Shown here: piece after piece, positions 1 through 5,460 of the stretch
How the letters are laid out: every line of letters begins with the position of its first letter
Numbering within the stretch: the first letter of the stretch is position 1
NCBI GenBank assembly: GCA_009927375.1
Contig: RFNE01000191.1
Span: 1 to 5,460, forward strand
DNA length: 5,460 bases
Direction of reading: 5' to 3'
Origin: Actinomycetota bacterium
GTDB taxonomy: Bacteria; Actinomycetota; Acidimicrobiia; Acidimicrobiales; Ilumatobacteraceae
Program-made: the position numbers and the translations under genes
The notes under the pieces: model-generated
The model's database searches: none
The model's input: the letters and a program-made list of their open reading frames with translations, nothing else
What the model was told of the DNA's origin: nothing

Positions 1-1926
1 CGTGCAAGATCGACCCATGGTTCCTCGACCAGATGTCGATGATCATCGAGGAACGCCATCACCTTGCTGGTCTCACCCCGGCATCCCTAACGTCGAGCCA
101 GTGGCGCCGAGCCAAACGGTTGGGCTTCGCCGATGCACAGCTCGCGCACTTGTGGAAGACACCAGAGACCGAGGTCCGTCGTCTCCGAATCGCGGCAGGG
201 GTGCTGCCGACCTACAAAGCCGTCGACACGTGCAGCGCGGAGTTCTCTGCACAGACGCCGTATCACTATTCGACTTACGAAGATGAGACCGAGGTGCGGC
301 CAGCGGACAAACCGCAGGTGATCATTCTCGGCAGCGGACCGAACCGCATCGGCCAAGGCATCGAGTTCGACTACTGCTGTGTGCATGCGAGTTTCGCATT
401 GCGCGACGCAGGTTTTGAGACGATCATGGTGAACTGCAACCCAGAGACGGTGTCGACGGACTACGACACGTCAGACCGGTTGTACTTCGAGCCGCTCACG
501 CACGAAGACGTGATGAACGTGATCGAGGCTGAAGTCGCCACTTCTGGCCGCGAGCCGCGCGTGATCGTCGGTCTTGGTGGTCAAACGCCACTCAAGCTCG
601 CAGGGAAGATCCCGGCGAACTTGGTCGCCGGTACGTCTCCCGCATCGATCGACCTCGCGGAAGACCGTGAGAAGTGGAATGCGTTGTGCGCGTCGCTCGA
701 CATCGAGCAACCGCCTGGCGGAACGGCGCTCACCGTTGACGAGGCGCTGGCAGTCGCGGGTCGAGTTGGCTATCCCGTACTGGTTCGTCCGAGTTACGTG
801 CTCGGCGGTCGTGCGATGCAGATCGTTCACGACGAGGCGCACCTGCGACGAGCAATGGCGGAAATGGCTGCTGCGGGAACGCTCGGACGGGAGGGTGGTC
901 TGAGTGCCGAGCGACCGGTGTTGATCGACCGTTTCCTGGACGATGCGACGGAAGTGGACGTTGACGCGATCCGAGATGCAACGGGCGAGGTGCTGATCGG
1001 CGGTGTGATGGAGCACGTCGAAGAAGCGGGCGTGCACTCGGGGGACTCGGCGTGCGCGATCCCCGCCGCCAACGCTCGAGTCGTGGATCGTCGAGATCAT
1101 CGAGTCGTACACCAAGACGATCGCCAACGCTCTCGACGTACGGGGTCTCATCAACGTGCAGTTCGCCGTCGCGGGGAGCAAGGTGTACGTCATCGAGGCC
1201 AACCCGCGCGCCAGCCGCACCGTTCCCTTCGTCGCCAAGGCGACTGGGGTGCCACTCGTCAAGGTCGCCTCGCGGGTCATGCTCGGAGCGACGCTCGCAG
1301 AGCTGCGTGCGTCTGGTCTGCTCCTTGCGCCGGTGAACAACGGTCACGTCGCGGTCAAGGAAGCAGTGTTGCCCTTCAACAGGTTCCCCGAGGTCGACAC
1401 CGCGCTCGGACCGGAGATGCGTTCGACGGGCGAGGTGATGGGGATCGACACGACGTTCGGGCGTGCGTTCATCAAGGCGGAGTCGGCTGCAGGCAACGAG
1501 ATCCCCACGACGGGGACGGCGTTCTTGTCTCTCAACGATCGTGACAAGCCGATGGGCCTCGCGGTCGCCAAGCGTCTGCGAGAACTCGGCATGGGGATCG
1601 CTGCGACCCGGGGCACCGCGGAGTACCTGAAGAAGTTCGGTCAGGAAGTGGACCGCGTCGTCGGCAAGGTGTCGGAGGGGGCGTCGTCGGCAGATGATGA
1701 TGCCGTGGAGTTGATCAAGCGCGGCGAGATCGCCCTCGTGATCAACACGCCTCGAGGACGTGGCTCGCACCGCGATGGTGAGGCGATTCGCAAGGCGGCC
1801 AACATTTGTCGCGTGTCGTCGGTGACGACCATCAATGCGGCACTCGCGGCGGTGCAGGGTCTCGTCGAGCAGCGCCAGCGCGCGCTCGGCGTGAAGTCCT
1901 TGCAGGAGTATCACGACCGATCGTGA
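1..1926 (+). CDS. carB: Carbamoyl-phosphate synthase large subunit, C-terminal ~640 codons; 5' end off window and one apparent +1 frameshift
   Basis: CarB makes carbamoyl phosphate from bicarbonate, ATP and ammonia channelled from the small subunit CarA, feeding pyrimidine and arginine synthesis in the cytoplasm. Reading starts in frame at base 3 with KIDPWFL, a motif of the oligomerisation domain, so the first part of the roughly 1,070-residue family protein lies upstream. The second synthetase half follows: GSGPNRIGQGIEFDYC (from base 330), NCNPETVSTDYD, GGQTP (from 576), RPSYVLGGRAM (~786), EVDVDAIRD and EHVEEAGVHSGDSAC. The frame then changes at a C-run (1061-1064). The next frame continues the same family without a gap: LINVQFAV, EANPRASRTVPFVAKATG, then the MGS-like allosteric domain with TRGTAEYL and NTPRGRGSHRDG. 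It ends in TGA at 1924-1926. Removing one C restores a continuous 640-residue product (SACAIPPPTLESW at the join). Identity is certain; whether the break is real or a sequence error is open. Confidence 0.96.
1061..1065 (+). other. Apparent single-base insertion (frameshift) in carB at CCCCG
   Basis: Upstream of here carB reads in the frame of base 3; downstream it reads in the frame of base 1. With four C's the upstream frame runs into non-homologous residues and stops at the TGA at 1542-1544. With three C's the codons become ATC CCG CCG CCA ACG, giving the family-typical proline-rich stretch after GDSACAI. Both sides are highly conserved CarB sequence, so little or nothing besides one base seems to be affected. 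A homopolymer length error or a recent mutation would both look like this. Confidence 0.85.
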
Positions 1927-2867
1927 CGACGATGGGTGAGGTGCGCATCGGGTCGGTGTCGTTGCGGCATCCGGTGATGACCGCATCGGGAACCGCTGGG
2001 TACGGAATCGAACTCGGGCGTTACCTCGATCTGTCGAGCCTTGGTGCCGTGGTCGTGAAATCGCTCGCGCACTTTCCGTGGGAAGGAAACCCTGCTCCAC
2101 GGCTTGCTCCGGTTCCTGGAGGAATGCTGAACGCAGTGGGACTGCAAGGTCCTGGGATCGCCGAGTGGATCCGCCATGGTCTCGTCGACCTCGAACGTGT
2201 CGGTGCGCGCGTGGTGCTGAGCGTGTGGGGATTCCGCGTCGAGGACTACGTCCGTGCCGCCGAACTCATCGCGCCGATTGCGAATCGCTTGACGGCCGTC
2301 GAGGTCAACTTGAGTTGCCCGAACATCGACCACGGCTCAGACGGCTCGTCGCACGAGATGTTCGCTCACCATGCCGATCTCATTGGGGCGATCCTCCGCG
2401 GGATGAGCACTGTGGGGGTGCCGCTGTGGGCCAAGCTCAGCGCGAACACGACCGAACTGGTCGCGATGGCCCGTGCGGCTCGGGATGCAGGCGCCGATGC
2501 GGTGACCCTCATCAACACCATGCGCGGGATGTCGCTCGTCGAGGGAGGTCGACGAGCATCGTTGGGGAAGGGTGCAGGTGGACTGTCGGGGCGGGTCATC
2601 CATCCGATTGCGTTGCGTGCGGTCTATGAAGTGCATGCGGAGCTGCCGACACTTCCGATCGTTGGAGTCGGTGGTGTGACGAACGGCCATGAAGCACTCG
2701 CGATGATGGCGGCGGGGGCAAGTGCAGTGCAGGTCGGCACGGCGACGTTCGCCGATCCGAGAGCATGTGCACATGTTCGTGACGAACTGAACGACCTCGC
2801 GCGACGCGAGGGAGTAGGGAACTGGTCATCACTCGTCGGTCGCGCGCACGGAGGCAGTTCCCGCTGA
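1923..2867 (+). CDS. pyrD: Dihydroorotate dehydrogenase, class 1B catalytic subunit
   Basis: Oxidises dihydroorotate to orotate with FMN, the fourth step of UMP synthesis; class 1B enzymes pass electrons to NAD+ through the partner PyrK. The 314-residue length fits the family. Visible motifs are ASGTAGYG (21-28), VVVKSL (43-48, FMN-site lysine), GGMLNAVGLQGPG (66-78), NLSCPNIDHG (129-138) with the catalytic-base Cys132, KLSAN (171-175), TLINTMRGM (195-203), GGLSG (219-223), VGVGGV (247-252) and GASAVQVGTATF (265-276). The cysteine base excludes class 2, which uses serine. The GTG start at 1923 overlaps the carB stop (GTGA), with AGGAG at 1904-1908 upstream; the spacing of 14 bases is rather long. 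ATG at 1932 (residue 4) is the alternative start. The coupling to carB suggests a pyrimidine operon. No pyrK or pyrF adjoins it. Class 1B rather than 1A is inferred from motif style. Confidence 0.94.
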   Translation: MTTMGEVRIGSVSLRHPVMTASGTAGYGIELGRYLDLSSLGAVVVKSLAHFPWEGNPAPRLAPVPGGMLNAVGLQGPGIAEWIRHGLVDLERVGARVVLSVWGFRVEDYVRAAELIAPIANRLTAVEVNLSCPNIDHGSDGSSHEMFAHHADLIGAILRGMSTVGVPLWAKLSANTTELVAMARAARDAGADAVTLINTMRGMSLVEGGRRASLGKGAGGLSGRVIHPIALRAVYEVHAELPTLPIVGVGGVTNGHEALAMMAAGASAVQVGTATFADPRACAHVRDELNDLARREGVGNWSSLVGRAHGGSSR

Positions 2868-2878
2868 GGGTGCGGGAG

Positions 2879-2884
2879 TAAACT
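2879..2884 (+). promoter_or_regulatory. Possible -10 element (TAAACT) of a leaderless mihF promoter
   Basis: TAAACT matches the TANNNT form of actinobacterial -10 elements. Its last T lies six bases before the A of the mihF ATG at 2891, which would place the transcription start on or next to the start codon, the geometry of leaderless mRNAs common in this phylum. I see no convincing -35 element, and a six-base match can arise by chance. A GGGAG at 2874-2878, 12 bases before the ATG, could instead act as an ordinary ribosome binding site on a readthrough mRNA from pyrD. Confidence 0.35.
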
Positions 2885-2890
2885 AACCAA

Positions 2891-3178
2891 ATGGCAAGTG
2901 GCGCAACGCTCGACATCGATGCGCTGAGACGTGGACTGGGGGAGATCCAGCGCGATCTTGCAGCCGGAGTCGTCTCGCTGCGGTCGGTGTTCGAGTCCAC
3001 GGATTCAACTGCAACGTATCTGTATGTCGTCAAGGCGCTCGAGAACGTTCCCGGCATCGGCAAGGTTCGGGCGCGCGCCATCCTCGCTGAAGTTGGCGTT
3101 GGTGAACACGTTCACTGTGGAGATCTGAACGACGCCCAGCGTCGAGCGATCCTGGAACGAAGCGAGAGTCGTTCGTGA
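2891..3178 (+). CDS. mihF: Actinobacterial integration host factor (mIHF), nucleoid-associated DNA-binding protein
   Basis: mIHF is a small actinobacterial protein that binds and bends DNA and organises the nucleoid; it is unrelated in sequence to enterobacterial IHF alpha/beta despite the name. The product is 95 residues, at the short end for the family. The N-terminal ~45 residues look helical. The segment LENVPGIGKVRARAILAEVG (50-69) is the helix-two-turn-helix type DNA-binding motif, with the GIGKVRA loop expected to contact the DNA backbone, and the C-terminal LNDAQRRAILE (79-89) matches the family's closing helix. The ATG at 2891 is chosen because it follows the pyrD stop and a GGGAG (2874-2878). 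The stop overlaps the gmk start by four bases (GTGA), and mihF followed by gmk is the standard actinobacterial order, which supports the call strongly. Confidence 0.93.
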   Translation: MASGATLDIDALRRGLGEIQRDLAAGVVSLRSVFESTDSTATYLYVVKALENVPGIGKVRARAILAEVGVGEHVHCGDLNDAQRRAILERSESRS

Positions 3179-3732
3179 GCGACGGCCTCATCATCGTTGT
3201 CTCTGGCCCGGGTGGTGTCGGCAAGAGCACGATCGTCGAGGCCCTCGTCAAGCGCGACCCACGATTGTGGCTGTCTCGATCCTGGACGACCCGCGATCGT
3301 CGACCTGGTGAGTCAGCCGATGCGTATCGATTCGTCACGAGAGAAGAGTTCCAGCGTCGCATCGACGAGGGTGGCTTCCTCGAGTGGACGGAGTTCATCG
3401 GCAACTTCTACGGCACGCCGTCACCTGAGCCGCCGAGTGGCTCGGACATCGTGCTCGAGATCGAAGTGGATGGGGCACAGCAGGTCAAGCGTCAGCATCC
3501 TCAGGCGCTCCTCATCTTCGTGCTGCCACCAACACGCGAGGAACAGCGCAGCCGTCTCGTCGGAAGAGGGGATGCCGACACCAAGGTGCACGAGCGCCTG
3601 CGGAAGGCCGAGGAAGAAGAACCAGTCGGGCGCGCCTTGGCCGACCACGTGATCGTCAACGACGACCTGGATGCCACCATTGCCGAAATGCTGGCGCTCA
3701 TCAGCGATGAACGGGCCCGCCGCCGCAGATAG
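3175..3732 (+). CDS. gmk: Guanylate kinase
   Basis: Phosphorylates GMP (and dGMP) to the diphosphate with ATP, an essential cytoplasmic step of purine salvage and GTP supply. The 185-residue product is slightly short for a family usually near 200. The P-loop GPGGVGKST is at residues 11-19. The GMP-binding region includes SRSWTTRDRRPGE (34-46), Y51, and GGFLEWTEFIGNFYGTP further on. VLEIEVDGAQQVK corresponds to the family's LEIDVQGA segment. IFVLPPT and RLVGRGD lead to the lid, and VIVND lies near the C-terminus. The GTG start at 3175 overlaps the mihF stop as GTGA, implying translational coupling; it also places the P-loop at the normal distance from the N-terminus. The C-terminus is very arginine-rich (ARRRR). 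I see no missing catalytic residue. Confidence 0.95.
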   Translation: MSDGLIIVVSGPGGVGKSTIVEALVKRDPRLWLSRSWTTRDRRPGESADAYRFVTREEFQRRIDEGGFLEWTEFIGNFYGTPSPEPPSGSDIVLEIEVDGAQQVKRQHPQALLIFVLPPTREEQRSRLVGRGDADTKVHERLRKAEEEEPVGRALADHVIVNDDLDATIAEMLALISDERARRRR

Positions 3733-3741
3733 AGTGCTCTC

Positions 3742-3756
3742 CGGCCCTGCGGGCCG
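3742..3756 (+). other. Short GC hairpin between gmk and rpoZ
   Basis: CGGCCC (3742-3747) and GGGCCG (3751-3756) are perfect inverted repeats with a TGC loop, followed by ATTT rather than a T-tract. It lies wholly between the gmk stop and the rpoZ ribosome binding site. Without a U-run it is a poor intrinsic terminator; it could be a pause, an mRNA processing or stability element, or chance in GC-rich DNA. A GGGCCC inside the gmk end (3713-3718) could compete for pairing. Confidence 0.4.
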
Positions 3757-3767
3757 ATTTCGCGGCG

Positions 3768-3773
3768 AAAGGA
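3768..3773 (+). promoter_or_regulatory. Ribosome binding site of rpoZ (AAAGGA)
   Basis: AAAGGA ends five bases before the ATG at 3779. This decides the rpoZ start over the two in-frame ATG codons at 3797 and 3800, which have no comparable purine-rich sequence at a proper distance. Confidence 0.7.
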
Positions 3774-3778
3774 CAGCC

Positions 3779-4144
3779 ATGACCGGTGACGACACGATGA
3801 TGAACCCGACCCTCGAGGGTCTGATGGACAAGACGCACTCGAAGTTCGCCCTCGTCACGTTGTCCGCCCGTCGTGCTCGCGAGATCAATTCCTACTTCAA
3901 CCAGCTCGGCGAAGGCCTCGGCACGATGGTTCCGCCACAGGTCAGCTCGACGTCGCGCAAGCCGCTGTCGATCAGTTTCGAAGAGATTGCGGCCGAGAAG
4001 ATCAAGAGCGTTCCGCTGTCGGTCTACGAGGAACTCGAGGCCGAACTCGACGCAGAAATGCTCGATGCTGCAGTGGACGAAGTCATCGCCGAGTCGACCG
4101 AGGCCGAAGCACCTGCGGTCGAAGCCGACGCACCAACCGAATAG
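3779..4144 (+). CDS. rpoZ: RNA polymerase omega subunit with long acidic C-terminal tail
   Basis: Omega binds the beta-prime subunit and aids assembly and stability of RNA polymerase. The core is clear: NPTLEGLMDKTHSKFALV (9-26), SARRAREINSYFNQLGEGLG (29-48) and KPLSISFEEIAAEKI (61-75), matching the family's SKYALV, RARQIN, YNQLGEG and KPLSIA.REIA pattern. The product is 121 residues. Residues 77-121 contain no lysine, arginine or histidine, and 15 of the last 39 residues are acidic, a longer and more acidic tail than I expect for omega. The ATG at 3779 is set by AAAGGA at 3768-3773. Position between gmk and coaBC is the usual actinobacterial one. Identity is secure; the function of the tail is unknown to me. 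Confidence 0.95.
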   Translation: MTGDDTMMNPTLEGLMDKTHSKFALVTLSARRAREINSYFNQLGEGLGTMVPPQVSSTSRKPLSISFEEIAAEKIKSVPLSVYEELEAELDAEMLDAAVDEVIAESTEAEAPAVEADAPTE

Positions 4145-4166
4145 GTCCATCGCCAGGCGCTCGATC

Positions 4167-5387
4167 ATGACGGCGCTATCGGGAAAGAACGTCGTTCTCA
4201 TCGTCTCCGGTGGGATCGCGGCATACAAGTCCGTCGAGGTGTGTCGACGCATGGTCGACATGGGTGCGCACGTTGCGCCGATCATGACGAGCGATGCCGA
4301 ACACTTCATCGGCAAGACGACGTTGTCCGCTCTTGCCTCCGAACCAGTGCGAACGACGCTGTGGGACGACGCTGATCCAATTCCACATACGCGACTCGCG
4401 CAACGTGCAGACCTCATCGTGGTGGCACCAGCGACGGCTCGCCTGATCGGCTCCTATGCAGCCGGCATTTCGAGCGACATGGCAGTGGCAACGCTGATCG
4501 CGACACGTGCACCCGTGCTGGTGTGCCCAGCGATGCACACCGAGATGTGGGAACACGCGGCAGTCGCCGACAACATCGCCACGCTTCGTCGTCGGGGTGT
4601 GTCGATCCTCGAGCCATCGGTCGGTCGACTCGCCGGGGGCGACGTCGGCGCGGGCAGACTCGCCGACCCCGAGCGAATCGTCGCCGAGGTCGAACGACTC
4701 TTGTCGCCTGCAGACCTTTCGGGGCTGCACGTGGTCATCTCCACCGGTGGAACTCGCGAGCCGATCGATGCGGTGCGAGTGATCGCCAATCGTTCGTCGG
4801 GCAAGCAGGGGATCGCGCTCGCTCGCGAGGCCGTTGCGCGTGGCGCGAAGGTCACGTTGGTGTCGACGGTGGACGTCGAGAGCCAGCCAGCGTTGGACGT
4901 CGTCGACGTCGAGACCGCAGAAGAGATGCGCGAAGCGATGGTACGCTACGCCTCCGGCGCCGACGTGATCGTGATGGCGGCCGCCGTGGCAGACGTGCGT
5001 CCTGCTCGCGTTGCAGACGGAAAGCTCAAGAAGAACCCAGCGACCGGTCAGATCGAGGGGCTGAGTGCCATCGACCTCGAACCAACGACGGACATCCTTG
5101 CCGAGCTCGGAGCGTCGCGAAAGAGTGGCCAGACGCTCGTCGGATTCGCTGCAGAAACGTCTGACTTGGTGGCCAATGCCACCTCGAAGTTGCAGCGAAA
5201 GGGCGTGGACCTGATCGTTGCCAATGACGTGTCGAAGCCGGGTGTCGGCTTTGGGCACGGTACCAATGCCGTGACGCTCGTCGCATCGGACGGGCGGACC
5301 CGTGAGGTCGCCTTGGCCGACAAGCGCTCGATTGCAGGTGAGATCCTCGATGAGGTGGTTCGGATCCGAGGGTCTCGGGCGAACTAG
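4167..5387 (+). CDS. coaBC: Bifunctional phosphopantothenoylcysteine decarboxylase / phosphopantothenate-cysteine ligase
   Basis: Carries out two successive steps of coenzyme A synthesis: CoaB joins cysteine to 4'-phosphopantothenate using CTP, and the FMN-dependent CoaC half decarboxylates the product to 4'-phosphopantetheine. The protein has 406 residues, normal for the fusion. The CoaC half (1 to ~180) shows SGGIAAYKS (14-22), PIPHTRLA with the likely catalytic His74, ADLIVVAPATA (81-91), PAMHTEMW (121-128) and LAGGDVGAGRLADP (155-168). The CoaB half (~186-406) shows STGGTREPIDAVRVIANRSS (192-211), AAAVADVRPA (271-280), KLKK (286-289), VGFAAET and ANDVSKPGVGF. Compared with E. coli CoaBC as I recall it, the Asn of PxMNxxMW is His124 and the flap Cys158 is Gly157. 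The start is ATG 4167, 22 bases after rpoZ, with only a weak AGG (4155-4157) upstream; it places SGGIAAYKS at the usual distance from the N-terminus. Confidence 0.95.
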   Translation: MTALSGKNVVLIVSGGIAAYKSVEVCRRMVDMGAHVAPIMTSDAEHFIGKTTLSALASEPVRTTLWDDADPIPHTRLAQRADLIVVAPATARLIGSYAAGISSDMAVATLIATRAPVLVCPAMHTEMWEHAAVADNIATLRRRGVSILEPSVGRLAGGDVGAGRLADPERIVAEVERLLSPADLSGLHVVISTGGTREPIDAVRVIANRSSGKQGIALAREAVARGAKVTLVSTVDVESQPALDVVDVETAEEMREAMVRYASGADVIVMAAAVADVRPARVADGKLKKNPATGQIEGLSAIDLEPTTDILAELGASRKSGQTLVGFAAETSDLVANATSKLQRKGVDLIVANDVSKPGVGFGHGTNAVTLVASDGRTREVALADKRSIAGEILDEVVRIRGSRAN

Positions 5388-5402
5388 TCTTTCTTCGTTG
5401 TT

Positions 5403-5429
5403 GCGGGCACCCGCCTGCACGAACGCAGG
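5403..5429 (+). other. Two adjacent small hairpins in front of metK, the second overlapping its ribosome binding site
   Basis: GCGGG (5403-5407) can pair with CCCGC (5410-5414), probably as a four-pair stem with a GCAC loop. Immediately after, CCTGC (5414-5418) can pair with GCAGG (5425-5429) across a six-base loop. The second stem takes in the AGG of the AGGAGA ribosome binding site (5427-5432), so folding could lower metK translation. There is no T-run after either stem, so this is not a standard terminator. The stems are only five pairs each. Confidence 0.4.
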
Positions 5430-5432
5430 AGA
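5427..5432 (+). promoter_or_regulatory. Ribosome binding site of metK (AGGAGA)
   Basis: A strong Shine-Dalgarno match ending four bases before the GTG at 5437. It is the best ribosome binding site in the window and decides the GTG as the metK start. Confidence 0.8.
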
Positions 5433-5436
5433 CGCC

Positions 5437-5460
5437 GTGAGAAAATTCACCTTCACTTCC
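5437..5460 (+). CDS. metK: S-adenosylmethionine synthetase, first 8 codons only; 3' end off window
   Basis: Makes S-adenosylmethionine from methionine and ATP. Only eight codons are present: GTG start then RKFTFTS, which is the beginning of the family N-terminus (FTSESVTEGHPDK in typical members). The strong AGGAGA at 5427-5432 supports the GTG. coaBC followed by metK is the standard actinobacterial order, and this carries much of the confidence, since the coding evidence is so short. Confidence 0.8.

Noticed and set aside
1059..1068. Programmed +1 ribosomal frameshift in carB (proline tRNA slipping from CCC to CCG)
   Set aside because: The slip is geometrically possible, but there is no stop codon or evident slow codon at the site, no stimulatory element that I can see, and no precedent I know of for carB. 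A homopolymer error or mutation is simpler.
1806..1922. Upstream extension of pyrD into carB
   Set aside because: The added residues are carB read in another frame and lie before the normal N-terminus of the family; GTG at 1923 fits the stop/start overlap.
730..2100. Long open frame on the minus strand opposite carB and pyrD
   Set aside because: It is antisense to conserved carB and pyrD coding sequence. GC-rich codon bias leaves such opposite frames open; the translation is Arg/His/Ser-rich and low in complexity, with no recognisable motif.
3873..4166. In-frame upstream extension of coaBC over rpoZ
   Set aside because: The residues are Arg/Ser-rich shadow sequence of rpoZ. CoaBC proteins start just before the GGIAAYKS segment, as the ATG at 4167 gives.
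4896..4910. Near-palindromic GACGTC/GTCGAC run
   Set aside because: It lies inside coaBC coding DNA and is explained by repeated Val-Asp codons (VDVVDV-like sequence); it is not a perfect palindrome.
5385..5390. TAGTCT as a -10 element for metK
   Set aside because: It includes the coaBC stop codon and has no -35 at a proper distance; a six-base TANNNT match alone is too weak.
5388..5436. Known SAM riboswitch class before metK
   Set aside because: The gap is only 49 bases and I cannot recognise the core of any described SAM riboswitch class; only small hairpins are visible.
4176..5456. Long open frame on the minus strand opposite coaBC
   Set aside because: Same reason: it mirrors the coaBC gene and its translation has no family-like pattern.

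Overview
This window is a compact stretch of core metabolic and housekeeping genes, all on the + strand, from a GC-rich bacterium. It reads carB (5' end outside the window) - pyrD - mihF - gmk - rpoZ - coaBC - metK (only the first 8 codons present). The run mihF-gmk-rpoZ-coaBC-metK next to pyrimidine genes is the classic actinobacterial arrangement, and mihF is an actinobacterial nucleoid-protein gene. PyrD is of the soluble class 1B type rather than the membrane class 2 type I associate with mycobacteria and streptomycetes, so a deep-branching actinobacterium (for example the Acidimicrobiia) is a reasonable guess. That placement is inference from gene order and protein style, not a search result.

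Layout: bases 1-1926 hold the C-terminal ~640 codons of carB (end of the oligomerisation domain, second ATP-grasp half, MGS-like allosteric domain), interrupted by one apparent extra base in a C-run at 1061-1064. pyrD (1923-2867) overlaps the carB stop by 4 bases (GTGA). mihF (2891-3178) follows after a 23-base gap that carries a possible leaderless promoter. gmk (3175-3732) overlaps mihF by another GTGA. A 46-base gap with a short GC hairpin leads to rpoZ (3779-4144). coaBC (4167-5387) follows after 22 bases, and a 49-base gap with two small adjacent hairpins leads to metK (5437 onward). No gene-free stretch reaches 300 bases; the longest gap is 49 bases. I saw no RNA gene, mobile element, CRISPR array or long repeat.

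Functionally the genes join nucleotide supply (carbamoyl phosphate, orotate, GDP), chromosome architecture (mIHF), transcription (RNA polymerase omega) and cofactor synthesis (CoA, then S-adenosylmethionine). Tight spacing and two stop/start overlaps suggest co-transcription with translational coupling, possibly with an extra promoter in front of mihF.

No undescribed biological system is evident. The points worth a second look are the carB frameshift, the missing pyrK and pyrF neighbours of pyrD, a long acidic tail on omega, two active-site substitutions in the CoaC half of CoaBC, a possible leaderless promoter before mihF, and hairpins in front of rpoZ and metK.
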